This document shows positions 26,353 through 35,202 of a stretch of 55,613 nt of DNA, in pieces. Numbering within the stretch: position 1 is the first letter of the stretch; each line of letters begins with the position of its first letter. This DNA comes from Crocinitomicaceae bacterium. GTDB lineage: Bacteria > Bacteroidota > Bacteroidia > Flavobacteriales_D > Crocinitomicaceae. The DNA is taken from assembly GCA_024643555.1 (NCBI GenBank), contig JAHEMQ010000013.1, forward strand, positions 1 to 55,613, given 5' to 3'. Position numbers and translations under genes: made by a program. The notes under the pieces are model-generated. The model made no database searches and had not been told where the DNA came from. It saw only the letters and a program-made list of their open reading frames with translations.

Positions 26353-28986
26353 CTAATAATTATCGTCGTAAAAAACTTTATATTCTTCAAATTTCGACGT
26401 TTCTATTAACTTTTTCAAATTTTCTTGATTAATAATATAAATTTTATTGTTTTGGAAGTCATCTAAGTACTCAAATCCAGCCTTATAGGCATTGATATAC
26501 TCACCTGCAATTTTAGCAGTTTGAAACTCTTGAACCAGTACAAAATTCTTTTCGGTGAGGGTCATTTTTTGTGAAACTTTCACTTTTGCCAATTTAAATC
26601 CTTTGGATGAAAAATCCGCAATGGCATTTCGTGCATCCTCGATGTCTTCATCTTCATCTAGCAGAACAATGACATATTGAACAGCATTTGGAACATCGAC
26701 AAAGATGGATTTCTTTTCAAAATTGGCAGGAATTGACTTCGAATAACCATTTTTAATAATGGCGAGCATTTCTTTGGCGCGAACAGCTTGATCAGATTTT
26801 GGTTTTTCGTCAATAATTCTTGTTAAACGAGGAATGAGTAATTGTTTGTCTTCGTTTAATTGACCAAATGCCAAGGCATTTAACAACATGTACTCAGCTC
26901 TATATGCATTGGAAAGATCATTATCCACCACCATTTGAGTTTCAGACAAGACTTGTGTAAAGCTTTCTTGCTTGTATTTCTCTAGTACTTTTAAATACTT
27001 CTGTTGATCTCTGAGGGCACTTTCTTTTTGTTTCACATAAAAATCAGGATCACGAAAGAAATTCGCCGCATCTGAATTCGGATATTTCTTTAAGATATAA
27101 TTTTTATAAGTAGCCGCTTGTTCATTCCCTTCGTTTAACTTGTATAACTGAAAGGCTGCAGACAAATCTGTGAGATTGGTCTGATTCATGTCTAAAATTG
27201 CTTGAAATTGTGCTGCTGCTAATTCGGTTTCACCCAATACTTCTTTGTACAAAATCCCTGCGGTATACCTTGCTTCGATTAACCGTTCTTGAGATTGCGC
27301 AAAAGCGGTATCGCTCAGCGGAAGGTTTTTCCGTAATTGATCGATTGTCAAGGAATCTTTTGCTCCTTGATTTTGTGCTTGAACATTGGATGAATCCGCT
27401 TTGTTTCCTGCAACAGTTGCCGCATTCAAAACAATTTTATCACTTCTTCTCCAATCGTCCTCATTCTCGCGCTGGCCCCACATTTTACGGAATTCGTTAT
27501 AGCCATCTTCACGTAACTTCGGATTATTAAAGATAAATTTATTGGCATTATTCACCGTTCCATTGTTCGGCTGATTCTGTTGCAAAGCAAGTAATTTTGC
27601 AGCTTCTTGTTCTTTTCGGCGCTGTTGTTCGCGCTTCATTTCTTTTAACGTTTCCTTCAAGAAATCCTCTCGATCCTTTTCGCTTAGTTTGGCTATGCGT
27701 TGAACTGAATCCTCAAAATTTGCTGTTTCAATTGCTTTCACGAGGTCAGCTAATTTTGTTGCTTTGTTTTTCACCAGGTCACCATTTGGGTAATCATCAC
27801 TGATGAAACGCGTACAAGAGTCATAGTATTTTTGAGCAGAAACGTAATCTTTTGAAGAGAAGGAAAGGTCGCCAAGTTTTTCATAGGACATGGCTTTTTG
27901 GCGCTTATTGGTTGTTGAATAAAAAGCTGATTCTGTTAAATAGGATTTCGCTTTTGCCTTTTCGTTCCGATTCAATTCCACCATGGCCATCGCATAATAT
28001 ACTTGGTCTTTAAACCCAGCATTTTTGGCATCCTTTAACATGCGTTGCAAGTCCTTGGCTAGTTTATCTCCTCCTCCAACAACGGCACGATTTAAGCGAG
28101 CATTGAAAGAAATGTCGAATGGAGCCGATGCTTTCATGGCTTTAGAAAAACACTTTTCCGCTTCCGGTAATTGATTTGCTCGCTGATATAGTTGTGCTAA
28201 AATAAAATTCAATCGCGCTTTTTCCTTTCCATTCTTGCATTTTTCAATCGCCAAGACAAGTCCGTCTATGGCTTCTTCGTACTCCTTGCGTTTGATTGAT
28301 AAATCTGCATAGGTTTTATGAATGTCGAACTGCAATTCCGTTTTCATTAATGGAGCTTCGCTTTTTTCCTTTTTCTTAAGGAAAGGGATGAAATCCTTTA
28401 TGCTTTTTTTCTTTTGCTCTTGGGCAACTTCATTGAGTCCATCTAGGATTAATTTCGCATCAGCGAATTTTCGTTGTTCAATGTAAATTTTGGCAATCCA
28501 CAATTCTGCAGCATAGGTAGATGGATCTTTTGCGAAGAACCGTTTAATGAACTGAAAGTTACTAAGTGCCTTATCGTAATCCCTTCGATAGAATAGCGCC
28601 TGACCAACAGTTAACCAAGTCTCATCCATCCACGGATTGTATTCCGCTTGTTTGTAAAACATATTTTCAGCAGTTGGCATGCTGTGATTTAAAATCACCT
28701 TCGTACATTTGGAAACAGCCGTATCGATTGCAGGATACATTCCTTTCACCTCTAATTCACTCGGCAAAGGATTTACTGGAAGAATGCTATAAAAATCATC
28801 TTTTCGACTTCCGTAATAGGTTTTAAGTGAAACCCTTAAAAGTTCTTGAGCATTGAAATGTCCATTAAATCGAGCGGTTGTATAATGATACGTACGGTTT
28901 ACAAACGTATTACTTTCCGTTGAACAAGCAGCCAGAAGGCAAATTGTCAAAAGCGGATAAAAAATACGTGTGTAAAATTTGATCAT
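26353..28986 (-). CDS. sprE: Type IX secretion lipoprotein SprE/PorW
   Basis: An 877-residue periplasmic lipoprotein with a signal peptide and lipobox (LLAAC, Cys21), then TPR repeats (from about residue 130 to 420 and from 560 on), a charged Lys/Glu linker rich in KEQQRRKEQEAA near 440-470, and a conserved C-terminal end. The start of the mature protein (TFVNRTYHYTTARFNGHFNAQELL segment) has the SprE/PorW pattern. SprE stabilises the T9SS core complex and is needed for secretion and gliding. Cytoplasmic neighbours yebC (47 bp upstream) and bactofilin (6 bp downstream) point to one operon. Length is typical of the family. Confidence 0.88.
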   Translation of the reverse strand: MIKFYTRIFYPLLTICLLAACSTESNTFVNRTYHYTTARFNGHFNAQELLRVSLKTYYGSRKDDFYSILPVNPLPSELEVKGMYPAIDTAVSKCTKVILNHSMPTAENMFYKQAEYNPWMDETWLTVGQALFYRRDYDKALSNFQFIKRFFAKDPSTYAAELWIAKIYIEQRKFADAKLILDGLNEVAQEQKKKSIKDFIPFLKKKEKSEAPLMKTELQFDIHKTYADLSIKRKEYEEAIDGLVLAIEKCKNGKEKARLNFILAQLYQRANQLPEAEKCFSKAMKASAPFDISFNARLNRAVVGGGDKLAKDLQRMLKDAKNAGFKDQVYYAMAMVELNRNEKAKAKSYLTESAFYSTTNKRQKAMSYEKLGDLSFSSKDYVSAQKYYDSCTRFISDDYPNGDLVKNKATKLADLVKAIETANFEDSVQRIAKLSEKDREDFLKETLKEMKREQQRRKEQEAAKLLALQQNQPNNGTVNNANKFIFNNPKLREDGYNEFRKMWGQRENEDDWRRSDKIVLNAATVAGNKADSSNVQAQNQGAKDSLTIDQLRKNLPLSDTAFAQSQERLIEARYTAGILYKEVLGETELAAAQFQAILDMNQTNLTDLSAAFQLYKLNEGNEQAATYKNYILKKYPNSDAANFFRDPDFYVKQKESALRDQQKYLKVLEKYKQESFTQVLSETQMVVDNDLSNAYRAEYMLLNALAFGQLNEDKQLLIPRLTRIIDEKPKSDQAVRAKEMLAIIKNGYSKSIPANFEKKSIFVDVPNAVQYVIVLLDEDEDIEDARNAIADFSSKGFKLAKVKVSQKMTLTEKNFVLVQEFQTAKIAGEYINAYKAGFEYLDDFQNNKIYIINQENLKKLIETSKFEEYKVFYDDNY

Positions 28987-29033
28987 AATGCGATATCAAA
29001 CGAATATAACTAAAATCCCGCGGATTTATTGTG

Positions 29034-29744
29034 TTAGGCGATATTTGTAAAGACTTGTTGAATATCGTCGTCGTCTTCAATTTTGTCTAACATTTTTTCA
29101 ATATCAGTCAATTGTTCTTCTGAAAATTCAACTGGGGTTGTTGGAATTCGTTTCAAGCTCGATTTTTGTACTTCAATTTGCATGTCTTCTAAAGCTTTCG
29201 CAATCGTTCCGAAGGACGTATAATCACCATATACAATGATCAATTCATCTTCCACTTCAATTTCTTCACAACCCGCATCAATTAATTCCAATTCGAGCAT
29301 TTCGGGATCCATTTCAGGAGTTTTTACAATTTCGAATACGCTTTTGCGAGCGAACATGAATTCCATTGATCCATTAGGAACCACCATTCCTCCGGCTTTA
29401 TTGAAGTATGACTTTACGTTTGCTACTGTTCTCGTTGGATTATCCGTAGCGCATTCTACATACACAAGAACACCATGCGGACCTTTTCCTTCGTAGTTTA
29501 CCTCAGTGAAAGAAGCAACATCTTTTTGAGCAGCACGTTTAATCGCGGACTCGATGTTATCCTTTGGCATATTCTCCGACTTCGCATTCTGGATGGCAGT
29601 TCTCAATTTTGCATTGGTCGCTGGATCCATTCCTCCTTCTTTGGCAGCCATTGTAATAGCTTTTCCCAATTTCGGGAACATTTTTGACATTTTGTCCCAA
29701 CGTTTTTCTTTTGCTGCTCGGCGGTATTCAAAGGCTCTTCCCAT
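29034..29744 (-). CDS. yebC: YebC/PmpR family protein
   Basis: A 236-residue member of the YebC/TACO1 family. The N-terminal [29 protein letters not shown] segment and the [16 protein letters not shown]-like middle stretch (here [13 protein letters not shown]) are diagnostic. These proteins were named as DNA-binding regulators; recent work on several members shows a role in translation, relieving ribosomes stalled at poly-proline. Beginning of the operon that continues with sprE. Start ATG at 29744 gives the invariant MGRAFEYR. All conserved regions are present. Confidence 0.95.
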   Translation of the reverse strand: MGRAFEYRRAAKEKRWDKMSKMFPKLGKAITMAAKEGGMDPATNAKLRTAIQNAKSENMPKDNIESAIKRAAQKDVASFTEVNYEGKGPHGVLVYVECATDNPTRTVANVKSYFNKAGGMVVPNGSMEFMFARKSVFEIVKTPEMDPEMLELELIDAGCEEIEVEDELIIVYGDYTSFGTIAKALEDMQIEVQKSSLKRIPTTPVEFSEEQLTDIEKMLDKIEDDDDIQQVFTNIA

Positions 29745-29761
29745 AATTTCAATAATTTAGG

Positions 29762-29792
29762 CAAAAATAGGGAATTCAGAAGGAAATTTCAA
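29762..29792 (-). promoter_or_regulatory. Promoter of the yebC-sprE-bactofilin operon
   Basis: On the minus strand a TTG (29790-29792) is followed after 20 bp by TATTTTTG (29762-29769), fitting the Bacteroidota form TTG/TTTG-N19-20-TAnnTTTG. The -7 box lies 17 bp before the yebC ATG, so the leader would be about ten bases. Confidence 0.6.
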
Positions 29793-29886
29793 GTGTGCAG
29801 CTAGGAGTTTTATTCAGGGTACGAATTGCCGTAGGTCGACTTCTAAATTGACAATCCATTTATCCAAATGAGCTTCATTTTCAAGT

Positions 29887-30037
29887 ATGAACCATCCTGC
29901 TCCCCTTCCTATTCATACTTGTTTCACTGACACTCAGTTCTCAACATTGGTTTCCGTCTGATGCTTCTAGCATTTATGCTAGGACAAGGATTTATTTTCA
30001 AAAATATTGCTGCTGCCGACACCTCATTCAGAAGTAA
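29887..30037 (+). pseudogene. Possible relic of a secreted-protein gene
   Basis: From 29891 the frame reads TILLPFLFILVSLTLSSQ, then HWFPSDASSIYARTRIYFQK and a stop at 30035-30037. The first part looks exactly like a signal peptide ending in SSQ, the cleavage form common in this window. An ATG (29887-29889) precedes it in another frame; two more bases (ATGAAAACC instead of ATGAACC) would join them as MKTILLPFLF. This suggests a decayed 5' end of a secreted-protein gene. It is only about 50 codons and may be chance. Confidence 0.3.
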
Positions 30038-30113
30038 AGGATGAAAAACCGATCAAAACAAAGGCATGAAATAGCTTGAATCGGAATCCATTGGCTAAAG
30101 TCGTATCGCTGGA

Positions 30114-30704
30114 TTAAACCAAAATCTGTCCGATGTAGTTTAATATGGGTTCTTTCCCGAATCCAGAAGTTGCGGAAGTTGTAAAAACTGGGGGAAGTTC
30201 CTCCCAGTATTTCAGCATTTCTTTTTTATACTTCGCCAAATTCTTTTGAAGGGCCGTGCTTGACAGTTTATCAATTTTTGTGAAGACCATGGAAAACGGT
30301 AAGTTTTTTTCACCGCACCAATTCATAAATTCCAAATCAATTTTTTGAGGTTCCAAACGAGCATCCAACAGGACAAAAATATTTTCAAGCTCTTTGCGTT
30401 TTGTCAGGTAGTCCGAAATGAATTTCTCCCAATTATTACGTTTGGATTTCGAAACCTTTGCATACCCATATCCCGGTAAATCAACCAAGTACCATTTTTC
30501 GTTGATGACAAAGTGATTGATTAGCTGTGTCTTACCTGGAGTTGAAGATGTTTTTGCTAAATTCTTTTTACCTGTAAGCATGTTAATTAAGGAAGATTTT
30601 CCCACGTTGGAGCGGCCGATGAAGGCAAATTCTGGTTTTCCATCCGTTGGACATTTTGATATTTCCGTATTAGAAATGAGGAATGTGGCTTCTTTAATAA
30701 TCAT
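30114..30704 (-). CDS. engB: Ribosome biogenesis GTPase EngB/YsxC
   Basis: A 196-residue TRAFAC-class GTPase needed for large-subunit assembly. G1 GRSNVGKSSLI lies near residues 29-39, G2/G3 with DLPGYGYAKV near 74-83, G4 TKIDK near 142, and G5 TSATSGFGK near 173. Normal length and full motif set. Gene is divergent from the MerR gene, 83 bp apart. A -7 promoter box ends 4 bp before its start codon, which would give a leaderless message. Confidence 0.96.
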   Translation of the reverse strand: MIIKEATFLISNTEISKCPTDGKPEFAFIGRSNVGKSSLINMLTGKKNLAKTSSTPGKTQLINHFVINEKWYLVDLPGYGYAKVSKSKRNNWEKFISDYLTKRKELENIFVLLDARLEPQKIDLEFMNWCGEKNLPFSMVFTKIDKLSSTALQKNLAKYKKEMLKYWEELPPVFTTSATSGFGKEPILNYIGQILV

Positions 30705-30708
30705 AAGA

Positions 30709-30716
30709 CAAAGGTA
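30709..30716 (-). promoter_or_regulatory. Putative -7 box TACCTTTG for engB
   Basis: On the minus strand TACCTTTG is followed by TCTT and the engB ATG. It matches TAnnTTTG. No TTTG stands 19 bp upstream. If used, transcription would begin at or next to the start codon. Confidence 0.45.
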
Positions 30717-30746
30717 CTTGAATAAAAATATTTTAGTGCACTCTGA

Positions 30747-30757
30747 ACAAAGTTTGT
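30747..30757. promoter_or_regulatory. Palindrome ACAAA-G-TTTGT between engB and the CarH-like gene
   Basis: A perfect 5-1-5 inverted repeat 31 bp before the MerR/CarH-like start, next to a second perfect palindrome AGTGCACT at 30735-30742. Both sit in the 83-bp divergent region, where an autoregulatory operator would be expected. Its CAAAGTTTG core equals the core of the palindrome before yceI. Operator function is inferred. Confidence 0.4.
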
Positions 30758-30787
30758 CATTCTGTGTTAGAAAGAATCTAGACAGCC

Positions 30788-31660
30788 ATGGCAGAATATA
30801 AAATCAAAGACATAGAAATTCTAACCGGAATTAAAGCGCATACCATTCGAATATGGGAAAAACGCTACGGAATTTTGATTCCCGAACGTACTGATACGCA
30901 AATTCGTACCTATTCCGATCAAGATCTTTCTTATTTACTAAATATTAGTTTGCTCAATAAAAACGGGCACAAGATTTCACGAATAGCGGAATACCCCAAA
31001 GAAGAAATCCATCGACTCGTTTGGGACATTAAAATGAGTCGCAATATTGATTTTACAGAAGAAAAATTAATCCTAGCGCTTTTACATTCTGACGAGCAGC
31101 TTTTTACCGAAACCTTACAAATAGTTATTGACGAAAAAGGCCTTGAGCGTACGTTCAGTGAGGACTTAATCCCTTTTTTGGATCGGATTGGTGTCATGTG
31201 GCTCGTGAATAGCATCAGTGCTGCACAGGAACATTTTATCTCAAACCTCATCCGTCAAAAAATCATTGCTGCCATTGACAAGCAAGCGATTCCCACGGAT
31301 AAGTCGTCACCGATTATGCTGTATTTGCCCGAGCATGATTGGCACGAAATCGGTTTGCTGTTTTATCAATATTTGCTGAGAAGCAAAGGATTTCATACCG
31401 TTTATCTTGGTCAGAGTCTGCCATATGACTCTTTATTGGATTGCATCGAACGCATCCAACCTAAAGCCATCATTAGCAGTTGGTTGACATCAATTGACAA
31501 ACCTTTTTTAGTAACTTATTTTAAACAGTTAAAACAGGATGCTCCAAATGCTGAATTGTTTGCTGGAGGTGCTCAAATCAACTTGCACGCCATTGATTTA
31601 AAAGGCTATGTGACTGAAATTAAAAATGCAGAATCCTTATTAACTCATTTCGTTAAATAA
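30788..31660 (+). CDS. CarH-like MerR regulator with B12-binding photosensor
   Basis: A 290-residue regulator: MerR winged helix (about 1-75, IKAHTIRIWEKRYG), helical bundle (about 85-165) and a cobalamin-binding Rossmann domain (about 175-290). It carries the CarH photosensor signature W-x9-EH (W138, E148, H149) and the D-x-H-x-x-G motif (D184, H186, G189) whose histidine binds cobalt. CarH proteins hold adenosylcobalamin, bind DNA as tetramers in the dark and fall apart in light, often to induce carotenoid genes. Here no carotenoid gene is in sight; neighbours are engB (divergent) and leuS (convergent, stops overlapping). Light sensing is a strong family inference; targets are unknown. Confidence 0.88.
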   Translation: MAEYKIKDIEILTGIKAHTIRIWEKRYGILIPERTDTQIRTYSDQDLSYLLNISLLNKNGHKISRIAEYPKEEIHRLVWDIKMSRNIDFTEEKLILALLHSDEQLFTETLQIVIDEKGLERTFSEDLIPFLDRIGVMWLVNSISAAQEHFISNLIRQKIIAAIDKQAIPTDKSSPIMLYLPEHDWHEIGLLFYQYLLRSKGFHTVYLGQSLPYDSLLDCIERIQPKAIISSWLTSIDKPFLVTYFKQLKQDAPNAELFAGGAQINLHAIDLKGYVTEIKNAESLLTHFVK

Positions 31661-31666
31661 CGAAAT
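31647..31666. other. Palindrome spanning two convergent stop codons
   Basis: ATTTCGTTA-AA-TAACGAAAT is a perfect 9-bp inverted repeat that contains both the MerR-gene stop (31658-31660) and the leuS stop (31653-31655). The two genes overlap by 8 bp. Without a T run on either side it is not a classic terminator, but the hairpin could protect both 3' ends. Confidence 0.45.
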
Positions 31667-34430
31667 TCACAATTCTTCCAGGTACAATTACGATTTTTTT
31701 TGGTGTTTTTCCTTCCAGGTATTTTTGAGATTCTGGCATGTTCAACACATGTTCTTCAATTTCCTTCGGCGTTAATTCCAAATTTAAGCTTACTTTAAAA
31801 CGCATTTTCCCATTAAACGAAACGGGGTATTCGAAATCGGATTCCTTTAAAAACTCTTCGTCAAAAACAGGATAAGATTGATCAAAAATACTACTGTCGT
31901 CGTTACTTAATTTCGACCAAATTTCCTCTGTGATATGAGGCGCATAAGGTGCCATCAAAATGCTAAGTTGCGTCAATACGTGTCGATTATTACATTTCTG
32001 CTCGCTTAATTCGTTGACACAAATCATAAAGGAAGAAACGCCCGTATTAAATGCGTATCGATCGAGATCGTCTCTCAAACGTTTGATCGTTTTATGCAAA
32101 GTTTTCATCGCTTGTTTCGATGCTTGTCCTTCACTTACCTCAAACTGTCCGTTTGGATGGAAGAGGCGCCAGTATTTTTTCAAAAAACCATGTACTCCAG
32201 TAATTCCCTTCGTGTCCCAAGGTTTACTTTGTTCGAGAGGACCTAAGAACATTTCATACATCCGAAGGGTATCTGCGCCATATTTTTCACAAAGATCATC
32301 AGGTGTTACTACATTATACCAACGTTTGGACATTTTATCTACTTCGCGTTTCACGATGATTTTTCCTTGTGCATTGGTGACAAAGTTCATTGCTTCAAAT
32401 TGCGGTTGCCATTTACGTAAAGCATCTAAATCAATGCTTTCGTCATCTTGAATTAAATCAATCAAAATGCGCACTTCTCTGTACTTACTGAGGTCATTTG
32501 CAATGGTGTCGTAGGAATGCATATTTCCTTGCTCATCCAAGAAAGCAAGGGCAGATTTCCCAAGAATCATTCCTTGGTTAATGAGTTTTGCAAATGGTTC
32601 ATCAAACGGTATGTATCCTTGATCGAAAAGAAATTTCGTCCAGAAACGAGAATACAATAGATGTCCGGTTGCATGTTCGGACCCACCGATATACAAATCG
32701 ACATTTTGCCAATATGCTACCTTTTCCTTACTTACGAATTCTTTCTCATTTTTTGGGTCCATGTAACGCAAGAAGTACCAAGAACTACCTGCCCAACCAG
32801 GCATTGTATTGAATTCCATTCGGTCACCTTCGAAATGATTCCAAGCTTCTTTTTTTGCACGTGCTAAAGGCGGTTCGCCATCCTCTGTTGGCAAATATTT
32901 ATCTACTTCTGGCAATTCAATGGGCAAGAATTCATCCAAAATCAAGGTTGGAATTTCATCCGTATAGGAAATCGGGAAAGGTTCTCCCCAATAACGCTGT
33001 CTTGAAAATACGGCGTCTCGTAAACGGAAATTCGTTTTTCCTTTACCTATTCCTTTCGCTTCGATGGCTTCAATGGCTTTTTTCATTGCGGATTTCGCTG
33101 ACAGACCATTTAAAAAATCGGAGTTTGCAATGACGGCATCTTTTTCCGTATAAGCCTGCTCACTGATGTCTATATCTGCGAAAATGTTCTTTATTTCCAA
33201 TTGAAAATGCGTTGCGAAATCATAATCACGCTGATCTCCACAAGGCACGGCCATGACCGCACCGGTTCCGTAAGATGCTAACACGTAATCTCCAATCCAA
33301 ATGGGGATTCGCTCTCCTGTAAATGGATGCAAGGCATACGCTCCAAGTGCTTGTCCGGAAATGTTTTTCACATCTGCTTGACGATCGCGCTCTGATTTTA
33401 ATGAAGCATCGCGTTGATAGGCCGCCACTGCATCTTTGTGTGTCGGATGAACCAATTGATTCACTAATGGATGCTCCGGTGCAAGAACCATAAAGGAAAC
33501 ACCGAAAATAGTATCGGGACGTGTCGTAAAGACTTCAATGGTTTCCGATGAATTTTCAATGGCAAAGATCAAGCTTGCACCTTGGGATTTTCCAATCCAA
33601 TTTCGCTGTTGTTCTTTGATGGAATCAGACCAATCGATTCTGTCCAATCCTTCTAACAAACGTTCAGCATATGCTTTGATGCGCATCGACCATTGACGCA
33701 TGCGCTTTTGTTCAACTGGATGTCCGCCACGTTCAGAAACCCCATTGACAATTTCATCGTTGGCGAGAACGGTTCCTAAAGCTGGACACCAATTTACCCA
33801 GCTTTCAGCGAGGTAAGCCAAGCGGTATGACTGAATGATTTCTTCCTTTTTTTGTGCAGAAAAAGAGTTCCATTGCTCTGCTGAGAATTGTTCTTCGCAA
33901 TCGGTAACCGCTTGAACTGCTGCATTTCCAACTGATTCAAAATGCTGTATCAATGCAGGAATTCGTTCTGCTTTGTTGGATTTCAAATCGTAATAACAAT
34001 CAAATAATTGTTTGAAAATCCATTGAGTCCATTTATAATATTCAGGGGAAGAAGTTCGAACTTCACGAGACCAATCGAAACTAAACCCAATTTGATCTAA
34101 TTGTTGTCGGTAGCGTGCAATGTTTTCTTCGGTAGTTACAGCTGGATGTTGTCCCGTTTGAATGGCATACTGTTCCGCTGGAAGTCCGAACGAGTCGTAA
34201 CCCATAGGATGCAGGACATTAAATCCTTGTAATCTTTTGTAGCGTGCATAAATGTCGGATGCAATGTATCCAAGTGGGTGTCCCACGTGAAGTCCAGCAC
34301 CCGATGGATAAGGGAACATGTCTAAGACATAGTACTTTGGTTTAGTCGTGTCTTCGTGTACGTGATAGGTACCACGATCCTGCCAATTCTTACGCCATTT
34401 ACTCTCTAGATTTCTAAAATCGTATTCCAT
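31653..34430 (-). CDS. leuS: Leucyl-tRNA synthetase
   Basis: A 925-residue class I aminoacyl-tRNA synthetase charging tRNA-Leu. The HIGH-type motif HVGHPLGY lies near residue 50, the CP1 editing domain about 230-430 (TTRPDTIFGVSFMVLAPEH), and the KMSKR motif near 698 (VDKMSKRWYN), followed by the anticodon-binding bundle. I use ATG 34430 (MEYDFRNLE); a frame open to a TTG at 34451 would overlap the -7 promoter box at 34449-34456. Overlaps the MerR gene by 8 bp at the stops. Nothing missing. Confidence 0.97.
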   Translation of the reverse strand: MEYDFRNLESKWRKNWQDRGTYHVHEDTTKPKYYVLDMFPYPSGAGLHVGHPLGYIASDIYARYKRLQGFNVLHPMGYDSFGLPAEQYAIQTGQHPAVTTEENIARYRQQLDQIGFSFDWSREVRTSSPEYYKWTQWIFKQLFDCYYDLKSNKAERIPALIQHFESVGNAAVQAVTDCEEQFSAEQWNSFSAQKKEEIIQSYRLAYLAESWVNWCPALGTVLANDEIVNGVSERGGHPVEQKRMRQWSMRIKAYAERLLEGLDRIDWSDSIKEQQRNWIGKSQGASLIFAIENSSETIEVFTTRPDTIFGVSFMVLAPEHPLVNQLVHPTHKDAVAAYQRDASLKSERDRQADVKNISGQALGAYALHPFTGERIPIWIGDYVLASYGTGAVMAVPCGDQRDYDFATHFQLEIKNIFADIDISEQAYTEKDAVIANSDFLNGLSAKSAMKKAIEAIEAKGIGKGKTNFRLRDAVFSRQRYWGEPFPISYTDEIPTLILDEFLPIELPEVDKYLPTEDGEPPLARAKKEAWNHFEGDRMEFNTMPGWAGSSWYFLRYMDPKNEKEFVSKEKVAYWQNVDLYIGGSEHATGHLLYSRFWTKFLFDQGYIPFDEPFAKLINQGMILGKSALAFLDEQGNMHSYDTIANDLSKYREVRILIDLIQDDESIDLDALRKWQPQFEAMNFVTNAQGKIIVKREVDKMSKRWYNVVTPDDLCEKYGADTLRMYEMFLGPLEQSKPWDTKGITGVHGFLKKYWRLFHPNGQFEVSEGQASKQAMKTLHKTIKRLRDDLDRYAFNTGVSSFMICVNELSEQKCNNRHVLTQLSILMAPYAPHITEEIWSKLSNDDSSIFDQSYPVFDEEFLKESDFEYPVSFNGKMRFKVSLNLELTPKEIEEHVLNMPESQKYLEGKTPKKIVIVPGRIVNFVI

Positions 34431-34448
34431 ATCCTTATTTTCGAAGGA

Positions 34449-34456
34449 CAAAGATA
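34449..34456 (-). promoter_or_regulatory. Putative -7 box TATCTTTG for leuS
   Basis: TATCTTTG on the minus strand, 18 bp before the leuS ATG, matches TAnnTTTG. No -33 element at the normal distance. It supports the downstream ATG as the true start. Confidence 0.4.
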
Positions 34457-34464
34457 AAAAGGAT

Positions 34465-35202
34465 TCAAGAGTTTACCTTATTCTGAACGAGTAAATGAAG
34501 AAGACCGATGACGAAAAGAATGAAATCGAAATAACGGTGATTTATTTTTGGACTTTTTTTCAGGTAATATAAATAGATCCATGGAGCAAAAGAAAGTAAA
34601 AAGGATATGATTTTAATGCCAAAATCGTCGCTAAATGGTTGAATTAAGTTACTCAAAGTAAAATATAAAAACAGTGCCAGAACGATGAGTACTTCTGTCG
34701 CTGGTTTCTTCAAATACAAGGGAATGGTTTTGATGTGGCCTTGATCCTTGGACATATCCTCGAGGTCCTCTACGATGGCAAGAACAAAGAAGAGGATGAA
34801 ATGTGAAAAATCATGCAAATGTAGTTGTCTATATAAGGAAAACATCGGTATGCCAATCCCCAATGTGAACCAACAAACTGAAATAAATAAAGGTTTCAAA
34901 AAGGGTATTTTCCGCCATTGAATGCCTTTTTCATATGTAAGTACAAGGAGTCCCAAGACAAGGTAAGCAGCAAAAGACCAAGAGAATGGGTGAAGCAAAA
35001 TCGCGTATCCCAAGCTAATCAATCCAGCCAAAACAAGATAGCTCCAGTGATTATTACGTTCATAGAGCCATTGGTAAGATGTGAAAATGGAAAGACTAAA
35101 CAATGCCGCAAAAGTCCAATGCGCTATTGAAAGAATTCCAAGTGCGAATACAAATGCAAATATGGCTAATAAACCATTGTTTTTAACGGAACTTGAAATC
35201 AT
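34465..35202 (-). CDS. UbiA-like polytopic membrane protein
   Basis: A 245-residue protein with about eight hydrophobic helices. Between helices near residue 145 lies EDLEDMSKDQGHIKTIPLYL, which has the D-x-x-D-x-x-x-D arrangement and the following IKT-P of the second aspartate motif of UbiA prenyltransferases. The first motif (N-x-x-x-D-x-x-x-D), needed for magnesium-diphosphate binding, is absent; YERNNHWSY stands near its place. It may be a degenerate or specialised prenyltransferase-like protein. Last gene of the tatA operon, joined to the GT9 gene by a 4-bp ATGA overlap, so a role with the glycosyltransferases in envelope lipid synthesis is possible but unproven. Confidence 0.6.
   Translation of the reverse strand: MISSSVKNNGLLAIFAFVFALGILSIAHWTFAALFSLSIFTSYQWLYERNNHWSYLVLAGLISLGYAILLHPFSWSFAAYLVLGLLVLTYEKGIQWRKIPFLKPLFISVCWFTLGIGIPMFSLYRQLHLHDFSHFILFFVLAIVEDLEDMSKDQGHIKTIPLYLKKPATEVLIVLALFLYFTLSNLIQPFSDDFGIKIISFLLSFAPWIYLYYLKKSPKINHRYFDFILFVIGLLHLLVQNKVNS

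Larger units (their letters stand above)
29745..30113. other. Gene-free stretch between engB and yebC
   Basis: A 369-bp interval between two genes transcribed leftward. Positions 29745-29792 hold the yebC promoter. The rest has no complete gene, no tRNA and no convincing terminator. It contains the relic described at 29887-30037 and otherwise only short frames broken by stops in all six readings. Confidence 0.7.

Noticed and set aside
29745-30113. A tRNA or small RNA gene in the long gap
   Set aside because: No cloverleaf arms, no GTTCGAATC-like T-loop and no terminator could be found in it.
31960-32451. Open frame of 163 codons on the + strand
   Set aside because: Lies wholly inside leuS on the other strand; leuS is complete and conserved here.
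34431-34451. Longer leuS starting at TTG 34451
   Set aside because: The TTG falls in the TATCTTTG promoter box, and ATG 34430 gives the family-like MEYDF start.
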